A DNA stretch of 64,000 nucleotides from Woeseiaceae bacterium. Its GTDB lineage: Bacteria; Pseudomonadota; Gammaproteobacteria; Steroidobacterales; Woeseiaceae. Positions 1-7,739 of this stretch are shown here, piece after piece. The notes beneath the pieces are model-generated. The model had not been told where the DNA came from. It saw only the letters and a list, made by a program, of their open reading frames with translations, and searched no databases. Numbering within the stretch: position 1 is the stretch's first letter; each line of letters opens with the position of its first letter. The translations under genes and the position numbers were made by a program. The stretch lies in NCBI GenBank assembly GCA_028822065.1, contig JAPKEL010000004.1, positions 37,575 through 101,574 of the forward strand. Direction: 5' to 3'.

Positions 1-1152
1 ACCAGTCCTAAAACCATCTACTTGAGACATTTGAAATGTCTCGGTAACTACCCCTTGACCTGAAAACGCTGCATCGCCATGTATTAATATTGGGAGAACT
101 TGATTGTGTTCTATATCACCGCGACGATCTTGACGGGCTTTTACCGAGCCTTCTACCACAGGATTAACAATCTCAAGATGAGACGGATTGAATGCAAGCG
201 AAACATGCACATTACCACCATCAGTTTTAATATCACCCGAAAACCCAAGATGATATTTAACATCACCAGAGCCGGTCATTTTCGGATCAATATTTTCCTC
301 AAATTTATCGAATAATTCATCGGGTGATTGACCGAGTACATTAACTAAAACGCTCAATCTTCCTCGATGCGCCATACCAATAACCACTTCCTTCACTTCA
401 TCTTCACCTGATCGCTGTATAGCATCAGAAAGCAAAGGTATGAGGCTATCACCACCTTCTAGTGAAAACCTTTTTTGCCCCACAAACCGAGTATGTAAAT
501 ATCTTTCTATACCTTCAGCAGCTGTCAATTGTTCCAAAATGGTTATTTTTTCTAATTCTGAAAACTTAAAAGATACCGCTTCTTTTTCGTAACGTCTTCT
601 TAGCCATATACGTTCTTTAGCTCTTGAAATATGAGCGAATTCGACGCCAATTTTTCCACAATATATTTTTTTCAGTAAAGCCAGCAATTCCTCGAGCTTC
701 ATTCTTGGACTGTTGGTGCCTGCAAATCCACTGGTTGAAAACTCACTCTTTAGATCATCCTCGGTCAAACCTAAGTAGTCTAGTTTAAATACTCCAGGAG
801 CTTTTCTTTCCATCATACCTAATGGATCTATATCGGCGATTTGATGACCCCTAAGACTATAGACTTGAATTAATCTTGATACCGCAGCTTGTTTATCGGC
901 AACAATCTCAGTTCGGCTTGATATTTTTCTGGATTTATTTTGTTTGAGACGTGATTTATCTCTTAAGTTTTGCTTCACAGAGGCATGAAGAACATCACCA
1001 TCTTCTTGCTGATAAGAGGAAAAGTATTTTTGCCATTCTGCTGAAACAGATTGCTTATCAGTTAGATATGCCTCATACATCGCCTCGATTGCTGATGCAT
1101 TGACACCCGAAAGACCGCTTGTGCGATTTAGCTCTTTTAAAGATTTACTCAT
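1..1152 (-). CDS. sucA: 2-oxoglutarate dehydrogenase E1 component, N-terminal part (runs off the left edge)
   Basis: First 384 residues of the thiamine-diphosphate E1 subunit of the 2-oxoglutarate dehydrogenase complex, which decarboxylates 2-oxoglutarate in the TCA cycle. The ATG at 1152 opens a typical N-terminus with VSAEWQKYF at residues 36-44, the segment found early in SucA proteins. Further on come GMAHRGRLSVLVN around residue 260 and HGDAAFSGQGVV from residue 358, both diagnostic of the family. The C-terminal half lies outside the window, so sucB cannot be seen. It is divergent from alkB across about 220 bases of AT-rich DNA. The frame is open without interruption to base 1. Confidence 0.95.
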   Translation of the reverse strand, partial: MSKSLKELNRTSGLSGVNASAIEAMYEAYLTDKQSVSAEWQKYFSSYQQEDGDVLHASVKQNLRDKSRLKQNKSRKISSRTEIVADKQAAVSRLIQVYSLRGHQIADIDPLGMMERKAPGVFKLDYLGLTEDDLKSEFSTSGFAGTNSPRMKLEELLALLKKIYCGKIGVEFAHISRAKERIWLRRRYEKEAVSFKFSELEKITILEQLTAAEGIERYLHTRFVGQKRFSLEGGDSLIPLLSDAIQRSGEDEVKEVVIGMAHRGRLSVLVNVLGQSPDELFDKFEENIDPKMTGSGDVKYHLGFSGDIKTDGGNVHVSLAFNPSHLEIVNPVVEGSVKARQDRRGDIEHNQVLPILIHGDAAFSGQGVVTETFQMSQVDGFRTG

Positions 1153-1373
1153 TAGATGCTGTCGGTGACGCTCATGCTATGTAAATTTTTATTATCAACT
1201 GTGCTAAAAAACGCTAGTGTATCGCATGATCAGTACATTAAAAAGAAAAATTATTAAAATATATTGTATATTATATCAAGCTCCTTTTGTGAGGCAAGAT
1301 TGATATATAATTGTTCGATCGAGTAATAAATATTTTCTAGTTTATCGGTGAAAAAACTTAAAAAGATGACTAA

Positions 1374-2579
1374 ATGAAAACATACCATGCTTACACAAAA
1401 TCTGGTGCAGAGATATCTTACACTGATAAAAAACGATGGTTTTGGCTATTGTCATCTTTCTTTCCCTTACAAGCGCTGATTGGAATATATTTTCACCATA
1501 TTACTGACAATCAATTATGGTTACTTCTGCCGTTCATCATTATTTATATTCTAGCCCCATTAATTGATTACATTCTCAAGGAAGATGTGAGTAACCCGCC
1601 GGACGAAATCTCTTTAGCGCTTGATGCAGATAGATATTATCGAGCCTTAACCTATCTTGCCGTGCCTATACACACTCTATCACTGCTTGTGGTCGCTTGG
1701 TGGATAGGTACCCAAAATTTAGATTGGTGGGCATACCTTGGTCTTTCGATAATAGCTGGGATTGTCAGCGGCCTAGGAATCAACACCGGACATGAGCTGG
1801 GTCACAAAAGGACGAATTTAGAAAAGAATTTAGCAAAATTTGTTCTCGCTATCCCTTTTTATGGTCATTTCACGATCGATCATAATCAAGGTCATCACAG
1901 AGATGTCGCCACTCCTGATGATGCTTCTAGCTCTAGGATGGGTGAAAACTTCTATCAATTTTTATACCGAGAAATACCGTCCGCAGTTACTAGATCTTTT
2001 CAAATAGAAACGCAAAGACTGTCACGTAGAAATCAAAATTTCTTCTGCCTGAACAATCAAATTCTTCAATCCTATGCTATCTCAATTGCCCTGCAAGGCT
2101 CAATCGTAATAATATTTGGTTTAGAAATGCTTCCGTTTTTGGTTATACATAATGCTTTTGCATGGTTTCAATTAAGCAGCGCTAATTATATTGAGCATTA
2201 TGGCTTACTTCGCCTAAAAGAGAAGTCAGGACATTATGAGCGATGTAAGCCCCATCACTCATGGAATAGCAATCATATTTTTAGCAACTTAGTATTTTTT
2301 CATTTGCAGCGCCATTCAGACCATCACACTCACCCAACGCGTCGTTATCAATCTTTAAAACATTATGAAGATCTACCCTCTTTACCAAATGGTTACCTAG
2401 GTTGCTATTTAATTGCCTATCTACCTTGGCTATGGTTTTATATTATGGACAAACGTCTACTGCAACTAAACCATATCAAAGGCGACCTTACGAAAATCAA
2501 TATCCATCCGCAGAAAAAAATATTTCTACTAGATAAGTATCGTCATAACGAATACCAAGAGGCGCAAGAGTCATGTTGA
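1374..2579 (+). CDS. alkB: Alkane 1-monooxygenase (AlkB)
   Basis: Integral-membrane non-haem di-iron monooxygenase that hydroxylates the terminal carbon of medium-chain n-alkanes, using electrons from rubredoxin. The 401 residues are the usual length. The three histidine boxes are present: HELGH at 140-144, HNQGHH at 170-175 and LQRHSDHH at 311-318. The AlkB signature NYIEHYGL is at 271-278. Hydrophobic helices fill the first 135 residues and about 230-265. Its stop overlaps the start of a rubredoxin gene, so the electron donor is co-translated. Only a weak purine stretch precedes the ATG. XylM-type relatives share the boxes, but the spacing and NYIEHYGL favour AlkB. Confidence 0.93.
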   Translation: MKTYHAYTKSGAEISYTDKKRWFWLLSSFFPLQALIGIYFHHITDNQLWLLLPFIIIYILAPLIDYILKEDVSNPPDEISLALDADRYYRALTYLAVPIHTLSLLVVAWWIGTQNLDWWAYLGLSIIAGIVSGLGINTGHELGHKRTNLEKNLAKFVLAIPFYGHFTIDHNQGHHRDVATPDDASSSRMGENFYQFLYREIPSAVTRSFQIETQRLSRRNQNFFCLNNQILQSYAISIALQGSIVIIFGLEMLPFLVIHNAFAWFQLSSANYIEHYGLLRLKEKSGHYERCKPHHSWNSNHIFSNLVFFHLQRHSDHHTHPTRRYQSLKHYEDLPSLPNGYLGCYLIAYLPWLWFYIMDKRLLQLNHIKGDLTKINIHPQKKIFLLDKYRHNEYQEAQESC

Positions 2580-2743
2580 AACACCAGTGTCCAGAATGCT
2601 CATACATTTATGATGCTAAAATTGGCGACCAATTTGAAGGATATCCTCCTGGTAGACTTTTTTCTGACTTACCGGATGATTTTACATGCCCAGATTGTGC
2701 TGTCCGCTTTAAGATCGACTTTATTGAGGTATCTTCAGCTTAA
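2573..2743 (+). CDS. Rubredoxin, electron donor to AlkB
   Basis: A 56-residue iron protein with the two rubredoxin knuckles: CPEC at residues 6-9 and CPDC at 39-42. Four cysteines would bind one Fe and pass electrons from a rubredoxin reductase to AlkB. The ATG lies inside the last codons of alkB (7-base overlap), which implies translational coupling. The usual glycine after the first knuckle is serine (CPECS), and the tail after the second is CAVRFKIDF instead of the common GxxKxxF. No rubredoxin reductase gene is in the window. The protein is shorter than many automatic length cut-offs, so it is easily missed. Confidence 0.88.
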   Translation: MLKHQCPECSYIYDAKIGDQFEGYPPGRLFSDLPDDFTCPDCAVRFKIDFIEVSSA

Positions 2744-2749
2744 TTTTAT

Positions 2750-4123
2750 CTAACTGCGGTTTTCTCTAACAGCATCCTTGAAGCGATAAAATTGGATCAT
2801 TCCCTGCAAATAATACCTACGTAAAGCGCTTAATGGGAATTTTGGTGATAAACCTTGGACTAAATTTGGTAGATTTCTAGGTATTTGATTATTGTTACCA
2901 TATTTTCCGAGCCATTTTGCAAGTTGCAGACCCGTCCATGTAGAAGTGTTGACACCGTTACCATGATATCCAAAGCCAAAGAAAACACTTGGATCATCAT
3001 CAAGGCGCCCTATAGATGGTGTCAATCGTCTTGTGAAGCAAACAAAGCCATGCCATTTATGCTCGATTTCGACATTCGACCAATGCGGCCAGATACTTCG
3101 CATTACTTTGATAAGGTAATTATAATTCTTTTCTGCACCGGCTTGATCGCCAGAAGATGAGCCTCGCCCACCAAATAAGAACCTATTATCAGGTAACAAT
3201 CGATAGTAATTCACTAATTTTCTAGAATTAATGACCGGGTTATCTGTTTGCCATTTATGGGCAGCCAATTCTTCGGTGGTTAAAACTCTTGTGGTAATAA
3301 TTGAACTGATAATGGGTAAAGCTCGTGCCTTAAAATTTTCCAATAAATACTCAGGCATAAAGCCATTGGTTGCAAAAATAACGTACTTCGCTTTTAAAGT
3401 TCCTGACTTAGTTCTTAGATAATGAGAACCATTATTTTTTTCCCAATCGATAACCTCACTATCACTAAAGAGTTTCGCTCCATTCTTAATGGCCGCAATT
3501 GCTATGCCATTGGCATATCTCAATGGATGCAATCCAAATGTAGGTTTTAAAGCAACTCCGCCCCATTGCTCATTTGCATCAAAATATGATTCTTTGAGAT
3601 TTTCTTTTGAAATAACAGTTGCATTTAGGCCAAGATATTTCCTTTGAAAGTCTGCATGTTCCGTCATCTCTTCTAAATTTCTTTTTGATCTTGCTACTTG
3701 AATTTCAGCTGATCCCTGGATTTTAATGTCCATTTGCTCATCTATGATGTTGCTTCTAACAAGCTCTATAGCTTCTACTTGAGATTGATAGTAACTTCGA
3801 ACATCTTCAAGACTGTATTTTTTGATTAGATTTTCCGAAGATTCAGCAACGCCACCAACCGAACAAAAACCACCATTTCGGCCTGAAGCTCCCCAGCCAA
3901 TATGACCAGCTTCAAGTACAACTACATCAATATCATAATCTTTTGCAAGGTGATAAGCGGCTGATAAGCCTGTGTAACCACCACCAATGATTGCTACATC
4001 ACATGAATTTGAGTCTTCCATTTTCTTGGTATTTACAACGGCATCGCCTTGTGTTGACTCCCATAGAGAGTCTTCCGGGACATCGTATTTATACATATCT
4101 TGATTATAAAGGGATGACTTCAT
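2750..4123 (-). CDS. FAD-dependent amine oxidoreductase (DAO / PuuB-OrdL family)
   Basis: A 457-residue flavoprotein of the D-amino-acid-oxidase fold. The dinucleotide-binding segment IIGGGYTGLSAAYHL sits at residues 45-59. It is followed by the VLEAGHIGWGASGRNGGF region and a C-terminal GFGYHGNGVN segment, as in gamma-glutamylputrescine oxidase and related amine oxidases. These enzymes oxidise an amine or amino acid to an aldehyde or keto product with release of ammonia. It ends 6 bases after the rubredoxin stop, convergent with it. The MFS gene lies 32 bases upstream on the same strand, so the two probably form a transport-plus-oxidation operon. The substrate cannot be read from the sequence. 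Confidence 0.8.
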   Translation of the reverse strand: MKSSLYNQDMYKYDVPEDSLWESTQGDAVVNTKKMEDSNSCDVAIIGGGYTGLSAAYHLAKDYDIDVVVLEAGHIGWGASGRNGGFCSVGGVAESSENLIKKYSLEDVRSYYQSQVEAIELVRSNIIDEQMDIKIQGSAEIQVARSKRNLEEMTEHADFQRKYLGLNATVISKENLKESYFDANEQWGGVALKPTFGLHPLRYANGIAIAAIKNGAKLFSDSEVIDWEKNNGSHYLRTKSGTLKAKYVIFATNGFMPEYLLENFKARALPIISSIITTRVLTTEELAAHKWQTDNPVINSRKLVNYYRLLPDNRFLFGGRGSSSGDQAGAEKNYNYLIKVMRSIWPHWSNVEIEHKWHGFVCFTRRLTPSIGRLDDDPSVFFGFGYHGNGVNTSTWTGLQLAKWLGKYGNNNQIPRNLPNLVQGLSPKFPLSALRRYYLQGMIQFYRFKDAVRENRS

Positions 4124-4155
4124 AAATTTACTTAACCGACAATTCTTTATTATTG

Positions 4156-5343
4156 TTATTGCTTGGTGGCAAACAACGCTTTCGTTTCATTATTAGTCAT
4201 TCTTAATCCCACTGCAATCATGAGCAAAAAGGGTAATGGAATCAATACTAAGGTATACCATCCATAATGATACATAATGGTACCAGCCAACAATGAACCT
4301 AATGCTGACATTCCAAATACGCAAAATTCATTAATACCTTGAGCTTTAAATCTTTCGCTGACGCGATAAGTGTAGGTGAGCATAGTAGTACTGCCTATAT
4401 ATAAGAAATTCCAACCAATACCCAGCATCACCAGAGCTGTCCAGTAACTAAATATGGATTGACCAGCCAATCCGGCAAAGCATGCGAAAAGAAGACCAAA
4501 AACACCGAGCATCATTATTTTTGTAAGACCAAACCTTTCGATTAAAAACCCAGAAATTAAGGATGGAATATACATCGCTAAGACATGGCTCCTAATTACA
4601 TTGGCCGTCGCTTCAATAGAGTACCCATCAATAACATGCATGCTTAAGGGTGTTGCAGTCATGATGAAAGTCATTGAACCGTATGCAACAGTACCACCAA
4701 GCATAGCCATAATAAAAACTCGCTGACCCATAATTAGAGATAGTGGACGACTAGTATCTCCAGCAGCTTGAACATCAGAGCTCCGAAAAGGTTCAAGTAA
4801 CAACAATAAAATAGACTGCATTCCAAATAAAACAGACAAAGAGATCAAGCTACCTGCATAAGGAATACCTTCAATCCAATTCTGACCTCTTGTCACCAAT
4901 TCAGGTCCTAATATAGCACCACCAATTGCACCCAATAAGATCATGGAGATTGCCCGGGGAACAAATTTTTGTTCAACACTTTCTGCTGCAGCATAACGAT
5001 ATTGCTGGGAAAAGGCAGTATTAATCCCAAACATAGCTGCTGCAAGAACAAACACATTGAAACTTTGTATCTGTAATGCATAAGCAGCGATCAAAACAGC
5101 GCTTGCTGCTGAAAGAGAAGCAATACTTGAGCCCAGCTTACGTCCAATCTTCTTCATTAGCATCGTGGCAGGGATCGCTGCTAATGCCGTTACCACTACC
5201 ATGAGTGATACAGGAAGTGTCGCAATTGACTGATTATCAGTCAGCGATGAACCAATAATTCCACCAAGAGTAACGATCACAATTTGACCGGTAGCTGATA
5301 TTAACTGACAAAAGAAAAGTATGAGTAAATTACGAGAATTCAT
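4156..5343 (-). CDS. Major facilitator superfamily transporter
   Basis: A 395-residue inner-membrane protein with about 12 hydrophobic segments and the MFS A-like loop MKKIGRKLGSSIASL near residue 62, between helices 2 and 3. It starts directly with a membrane helix and has no extra domains. It is co-directional with and 32 bases ahead of the FAD amine oxidoreductase, which suggests uptake of that enzyme's substrate or efflux of its product. The substrate is unknown. The start is the ATG at 5343, about 150 bases from the divergent gene at 5494. Confidence 0.78.
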   Translation of the reverse strand: MNSRNLLILFFCQLISATGQIVIVTLGGIIGSSLTDNQSIATLPVSLMVVVTALAAIPATMLMKKIGRKLGSSIASLSAASAVLIAAYALQIQSFNVFVLAAAMFGINTAFSQQYRYAAAESVEQKFVPRAISMILLGAIGGAILGPELVTRGQNWIEGIPYAGSLISLSVLFGMQSILLLLLEPFRSSDVQAAGDTSRPLSLIMGQRVFIMAMLGGTVAYGSMTFIMTATPLSMHVIDGYSIEATANVIRSHVLAMYIPSLISGFLIERFGLTKIMMLGVFGLLFACFAGLAGQSIFSYWTALVMLGIGWNFLYIGSTTMLTYTYRVSERFKAQGINEFCVFGMSALGSLLAGTIMYHYGWYTLVLIPLPFLLMIAVGLRMTNNETKALFATKQ

Positions 5344-5493
5344 TTTCCATCTTTATTAAAAATACGATATTTAGAAAACTAAAATGACAACGCATTCTAC
5401 ATAATTAACAAAATAATAACCGTAAATTTTATAGCAATAAATTGATTCATCATTAAGATGTACAATCACGAGTAACTAAAATCGGATGCCTTA

Positions 5494-6309
5494 ATGATAA
5501 ATAGAGAGAATTATTTTCAATATTTCAAGTACAGTATTTATATATTATTGACGATCAATTTCTATTTCTTTTTTACAGAAGATCTCGAAGCTTTCTCAAT
5601 ACGCTTCCCAAACGGGATCTCAATAGACCAGGTTATCAATGCTTATGCCACTACTATCGATACGGTTGCATGGCTTGCGCTCCTTTGGATACTAGAGCTC
5701 GAAACATACGTGCTTGAAGATGAGCAAATTACGCCGCTGATGACACTGCTGTCGCTAATAATCAAAGCAATCTGTTACGGTTTTATTGTCTATGCATTTT
5801 TTGGTTATTGTGTAAGCCTACTCTTCTACTATAATACTAGCTCCCCCCAAGAGATGGATTTATGCTCCCTAGTTAATGAAAACTGGAGCTATTCGCAAAT
5901 GATTAATGAATACACGTCTATATCTTCTGAAAATTGCTCATTACTAAGCGCAGCCAATGAATTTGTGAGATTCGGCGACACCTATGCCATCGTAGATGTT
6001 GCAGGTTCAAAGGATATTATCTGGCTCGGATGGGTTGATGTAATTAATTCAGGAGTTTGGATACTGGTGGTCTTTATCATTGAATTAAACATCAGGCTTC
6101 AAGAAAAAAATACTCATCAAAATATGTCACTAAAGCTTAGTAAATTCAATCAATATTTCCTGTACCCAATTCTTTTTATTAATGCATTTTATTGGGGTAT
6201 AGAAGGAGACTTTGTAGATTTCTGGGACGCCTTCTTATGGCTTGTTGCTTTCATTTTTATTGAATTAAATATCATCCAATGGCGAGATGAAAATACAGAA
6301 CAACCATGA
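5494..6309 (+). CDS. Unknown multi-spanning membrane protein with repeated helix-Glu motifs
   Basis: I do not recognise this 271-residue protein. It has about six hydrophobic segments. Three of them end in a similar acidic motif: WILELE around residue 66, FIIELNIRLQEK around 194 and FIFIELNIIQWRDE near the C-terminus. The last two look like an internal duplication. A periplasmic or cytoplasmic loop of about 50 residues (roughly 116-165) carries two cysteines and many polar residues. Aspartate and glutamate inside or next to the membrane segments suggest ion or proton handling, but this is inference. It is divergent from the MFS gene and stands alone, about 100 bases before the next gene. Confidence 0.6.
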   Translation: MINRENYFQYFKYSIYILLTINFYFFFTEDLEAFSIRFPNGISIDQVINAYATTIDTVAWLALLWILELETYVLEDEQITPLMTLLSLIIKAICYGFIVYAFFGYCVSLLFYYNTSSPQEMDLCSLVNENWSYSQMINEYTSISSENCSLLSAANEFVRFGDTYAIVDVAGSKDIIWLGWVDVINSGVWILVVFIIELNIRLQEKNTHQNMSLKLSKFNQYFLYPILFINAFYWGIEGDFVDFWDAFLWLVAFIFIELNIIQWRDENTEQP

Positions 6310-6368
6310 TGAAATATTACTTCAATATGGCTAGCATAATACTTGATCATAATACTCGCAGAGTTTAC

Positions 6369-6387
6369 ATTGAGTTAAAAACTCAAT
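6369..6387. repeat. Perfect 8-bp inverted repeat upstream of the GTG-started small-subunit gene
   Basis: ATTGAGTT, three As, then AACTCAAT: a perfect palindrome whose right end is 25 bases before the GTG start at 6412. It could be an operator or a small mRNA hairpin. It is followed by As, not Ts, on the plus strand, so it does not look like an intrinsic terminator for the gene before it. Confidence 0.4.
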
Positions 6388-6411
6388 AAAAATATTAAAT
6401 ATAGGAATATA

Positions 6412-6972
6412 GTGGATCGTAGAACAGCTTTAAAAAATCTTGGGCTAATGTTTGGAACTTCGTTAATATCACCATTAAAAGCTGCTATTGATAATGATTT
6501 CGATCCAATCACCCTCACTGGTGCAGATCTATTTACCTCCAACCAAAGGGCGGATATTGAAGCATTATCAGAAATTATCATTCCAGAAACTGACACGCCT
6601 GGTGCAAGTGAAGCTCAAGTATTAAATTACATCGAAAGTATGCTTCAAGAATGGTATCCAATAGATCATAGAAAGACTTTTATGGATGGTTTCAAATATT
6701 TTCAAGATCAATGCTTTTTATTGCATAAGAAGCATTTCAACGAATTAAGGAAGGAGCTGCAGCTTGATTTTGTAGATTCCCTTAATACAACGATAGATAG
6801 ACCTAATTACAACGATTACGCTAATTTCTTTGAAGAGATGAGGCAGTTGACGATCACAGGGTATTATACCTCAGAAATAGGTATGACTATAGAAAGACAT
6901 TATTTACCTATCCCCGGAAAATATGATGGCGCTTATCCATATGACAAGGTTAAAACACTTTTTACTTCTTAG
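6412..6972 (+). CDS. Gluconate 2-dehydrogenase subunit 3 family protein (Tat-exported small subunit), copy 1
   Basis: A 186-residue small subunit of the kind that partners GMC-family sugar dehydrogenases. A GTG start at 6412, preceded by AGGA, gives an N-terminus DRRTALKNLGLMFGTSLISP, a twin-arginine signal. The family core TDTPGASEAQV follows near residue 61. In known complexes this subunit carries the Tat signal and takes the cofactor-loaded GMC subunit, which has none, across the membrane. The GMC gene at 7740-9425 lacks a signal and is the obvious partner, although it is convergent. A paralogue lies at the other end of the window (62895). DUF1080 follows after 9 bases. Confidence 0.82.
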   Translation: MDRRTALKNLGLMFGTSLISPLKAAIDNDFDPITLTGADLFTSNQRADIEALSEIIIPETDTPGASEAQVLNYIESMLQEWYPIDHRKTFMDGFKYFQDQCFLLHKKHFNELRKELQLDFVDSLNTTIDRPNYNDYANFFEEMRQLTITGYYTSEIGMTIERHYLPIPGKYDGAYPYDKVKTLFTS

Positions 6973-6981
6973 GGTTATAAA

Positions 6982-7731
6982 ATGAACAATAATATAATTA
7001 TTAAGGTTAAGTTAATTATATTAATACTTGTATTAAATACAAATTTAATTATATCAGCTCAAGAAATTACAAATCCAGAAGATACAGAAGTATGGGGGCC
7101 CACCCCATTACTAATAAATACACCCAGTCAATCATTACCATCTGATGCAATAATACTTTTTAATGAGAAATCATTAGATAATTGGAAGAAGCTCGACGGT
7201 AGTAAGGCCCTTTGGTCGGTCGCAAAAGATACCTTTACAATAAAACCTGGCACTGGCGACATCATTACCAACCAAGAATTTGCAGATGTACAGCTGCATA
7301 TTGAGTGGCGAACTCCAATTGTAGAAAATGTCATGGGTCAAAATCGAGGTAATAGTGGTATATTTTTTCAACAACGTTATGAATTACAAATACTTGATTC
7401 ATTCAAAAATAAAACGTATGTCAATGGCCAAGCAGGGAGTATTTACAAACAATTTAGCCCTTTGGTTAATGCCAGTAAAAAGTCTGGCATATGGCAAACT
7501 TATGACATTATCTTTATAGCGCCAACTTTTAATATCGATAAAAGTGTCAAAACGAATGCAAGTATGACTGTTTTTCATAATGGTGTTCTAATTCAATATA
7601 ATTCTACTCTAAAAGGATCAACTACTTATATTGGTCTGCCTGAGTATGAATTTCACGGAAAGGATTCAATCTTACTCCAAGATCACGGTAGCAAAGTCTC
7701 ATTTAGGAATATCTGGGCACGAGAGCTATAA
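6982..7731 (+). CDS. DUF1080 (3-keto-disaccharide hydrolase / lectin-like) protein, exported
   Basis: A 249-residue protein with an N-terminal signal peptide (hydrophobic residues about 7-26) and one DUF1080 domain of concanavalin-like beta-sandwich fold. Family marks include ILFNEKSLDNWKKL near residue 54 and NSGIFFQQRYELQILDSF around 123. Members of this family act on 3-keto-glycosides made by GMC-type glycoside 3-dehydrogenases. That fits the gene before it (small subunit, 9 bases away) and the GMC gene after it (convergent, 8 bases). Substrate and hydrolase-versus-lyase activity are not determinable here. It is probably periplasmic. Confidence 0.78.
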   Translation: MNNNIIIKVKLIILILVLNTNLIISAQEITNPEDTEVWGPTPLLINTPSQSLPSDAIILFNEKSLDNWKKLDGSKALWSVAKDTFTIKPGTGDIITNQEFADVQLHIEWRTPIVENVMGQNRGNSGIFFQQRYELQILDSFKNKTYVNGQAGSIYKQFSPLVNASKKSGIWQTYDIIFIAPTFNIDKSVKTNASMTVFHNGVLIQYNSTLKGSTTYIGLPEYEFHGKDSILLQDHGSKVSFRNIWAREL

Positions 7732-7739
7732 TTCGGTAA

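Noticed and set aside
1258..1272. AATATA TTG TATATT palindrome between sucA and alkB as an operator
   Set aside because: The region is almost purely A and T, where such palindromes arise by chance; it has no supporting repeat or matching site elsewhere.
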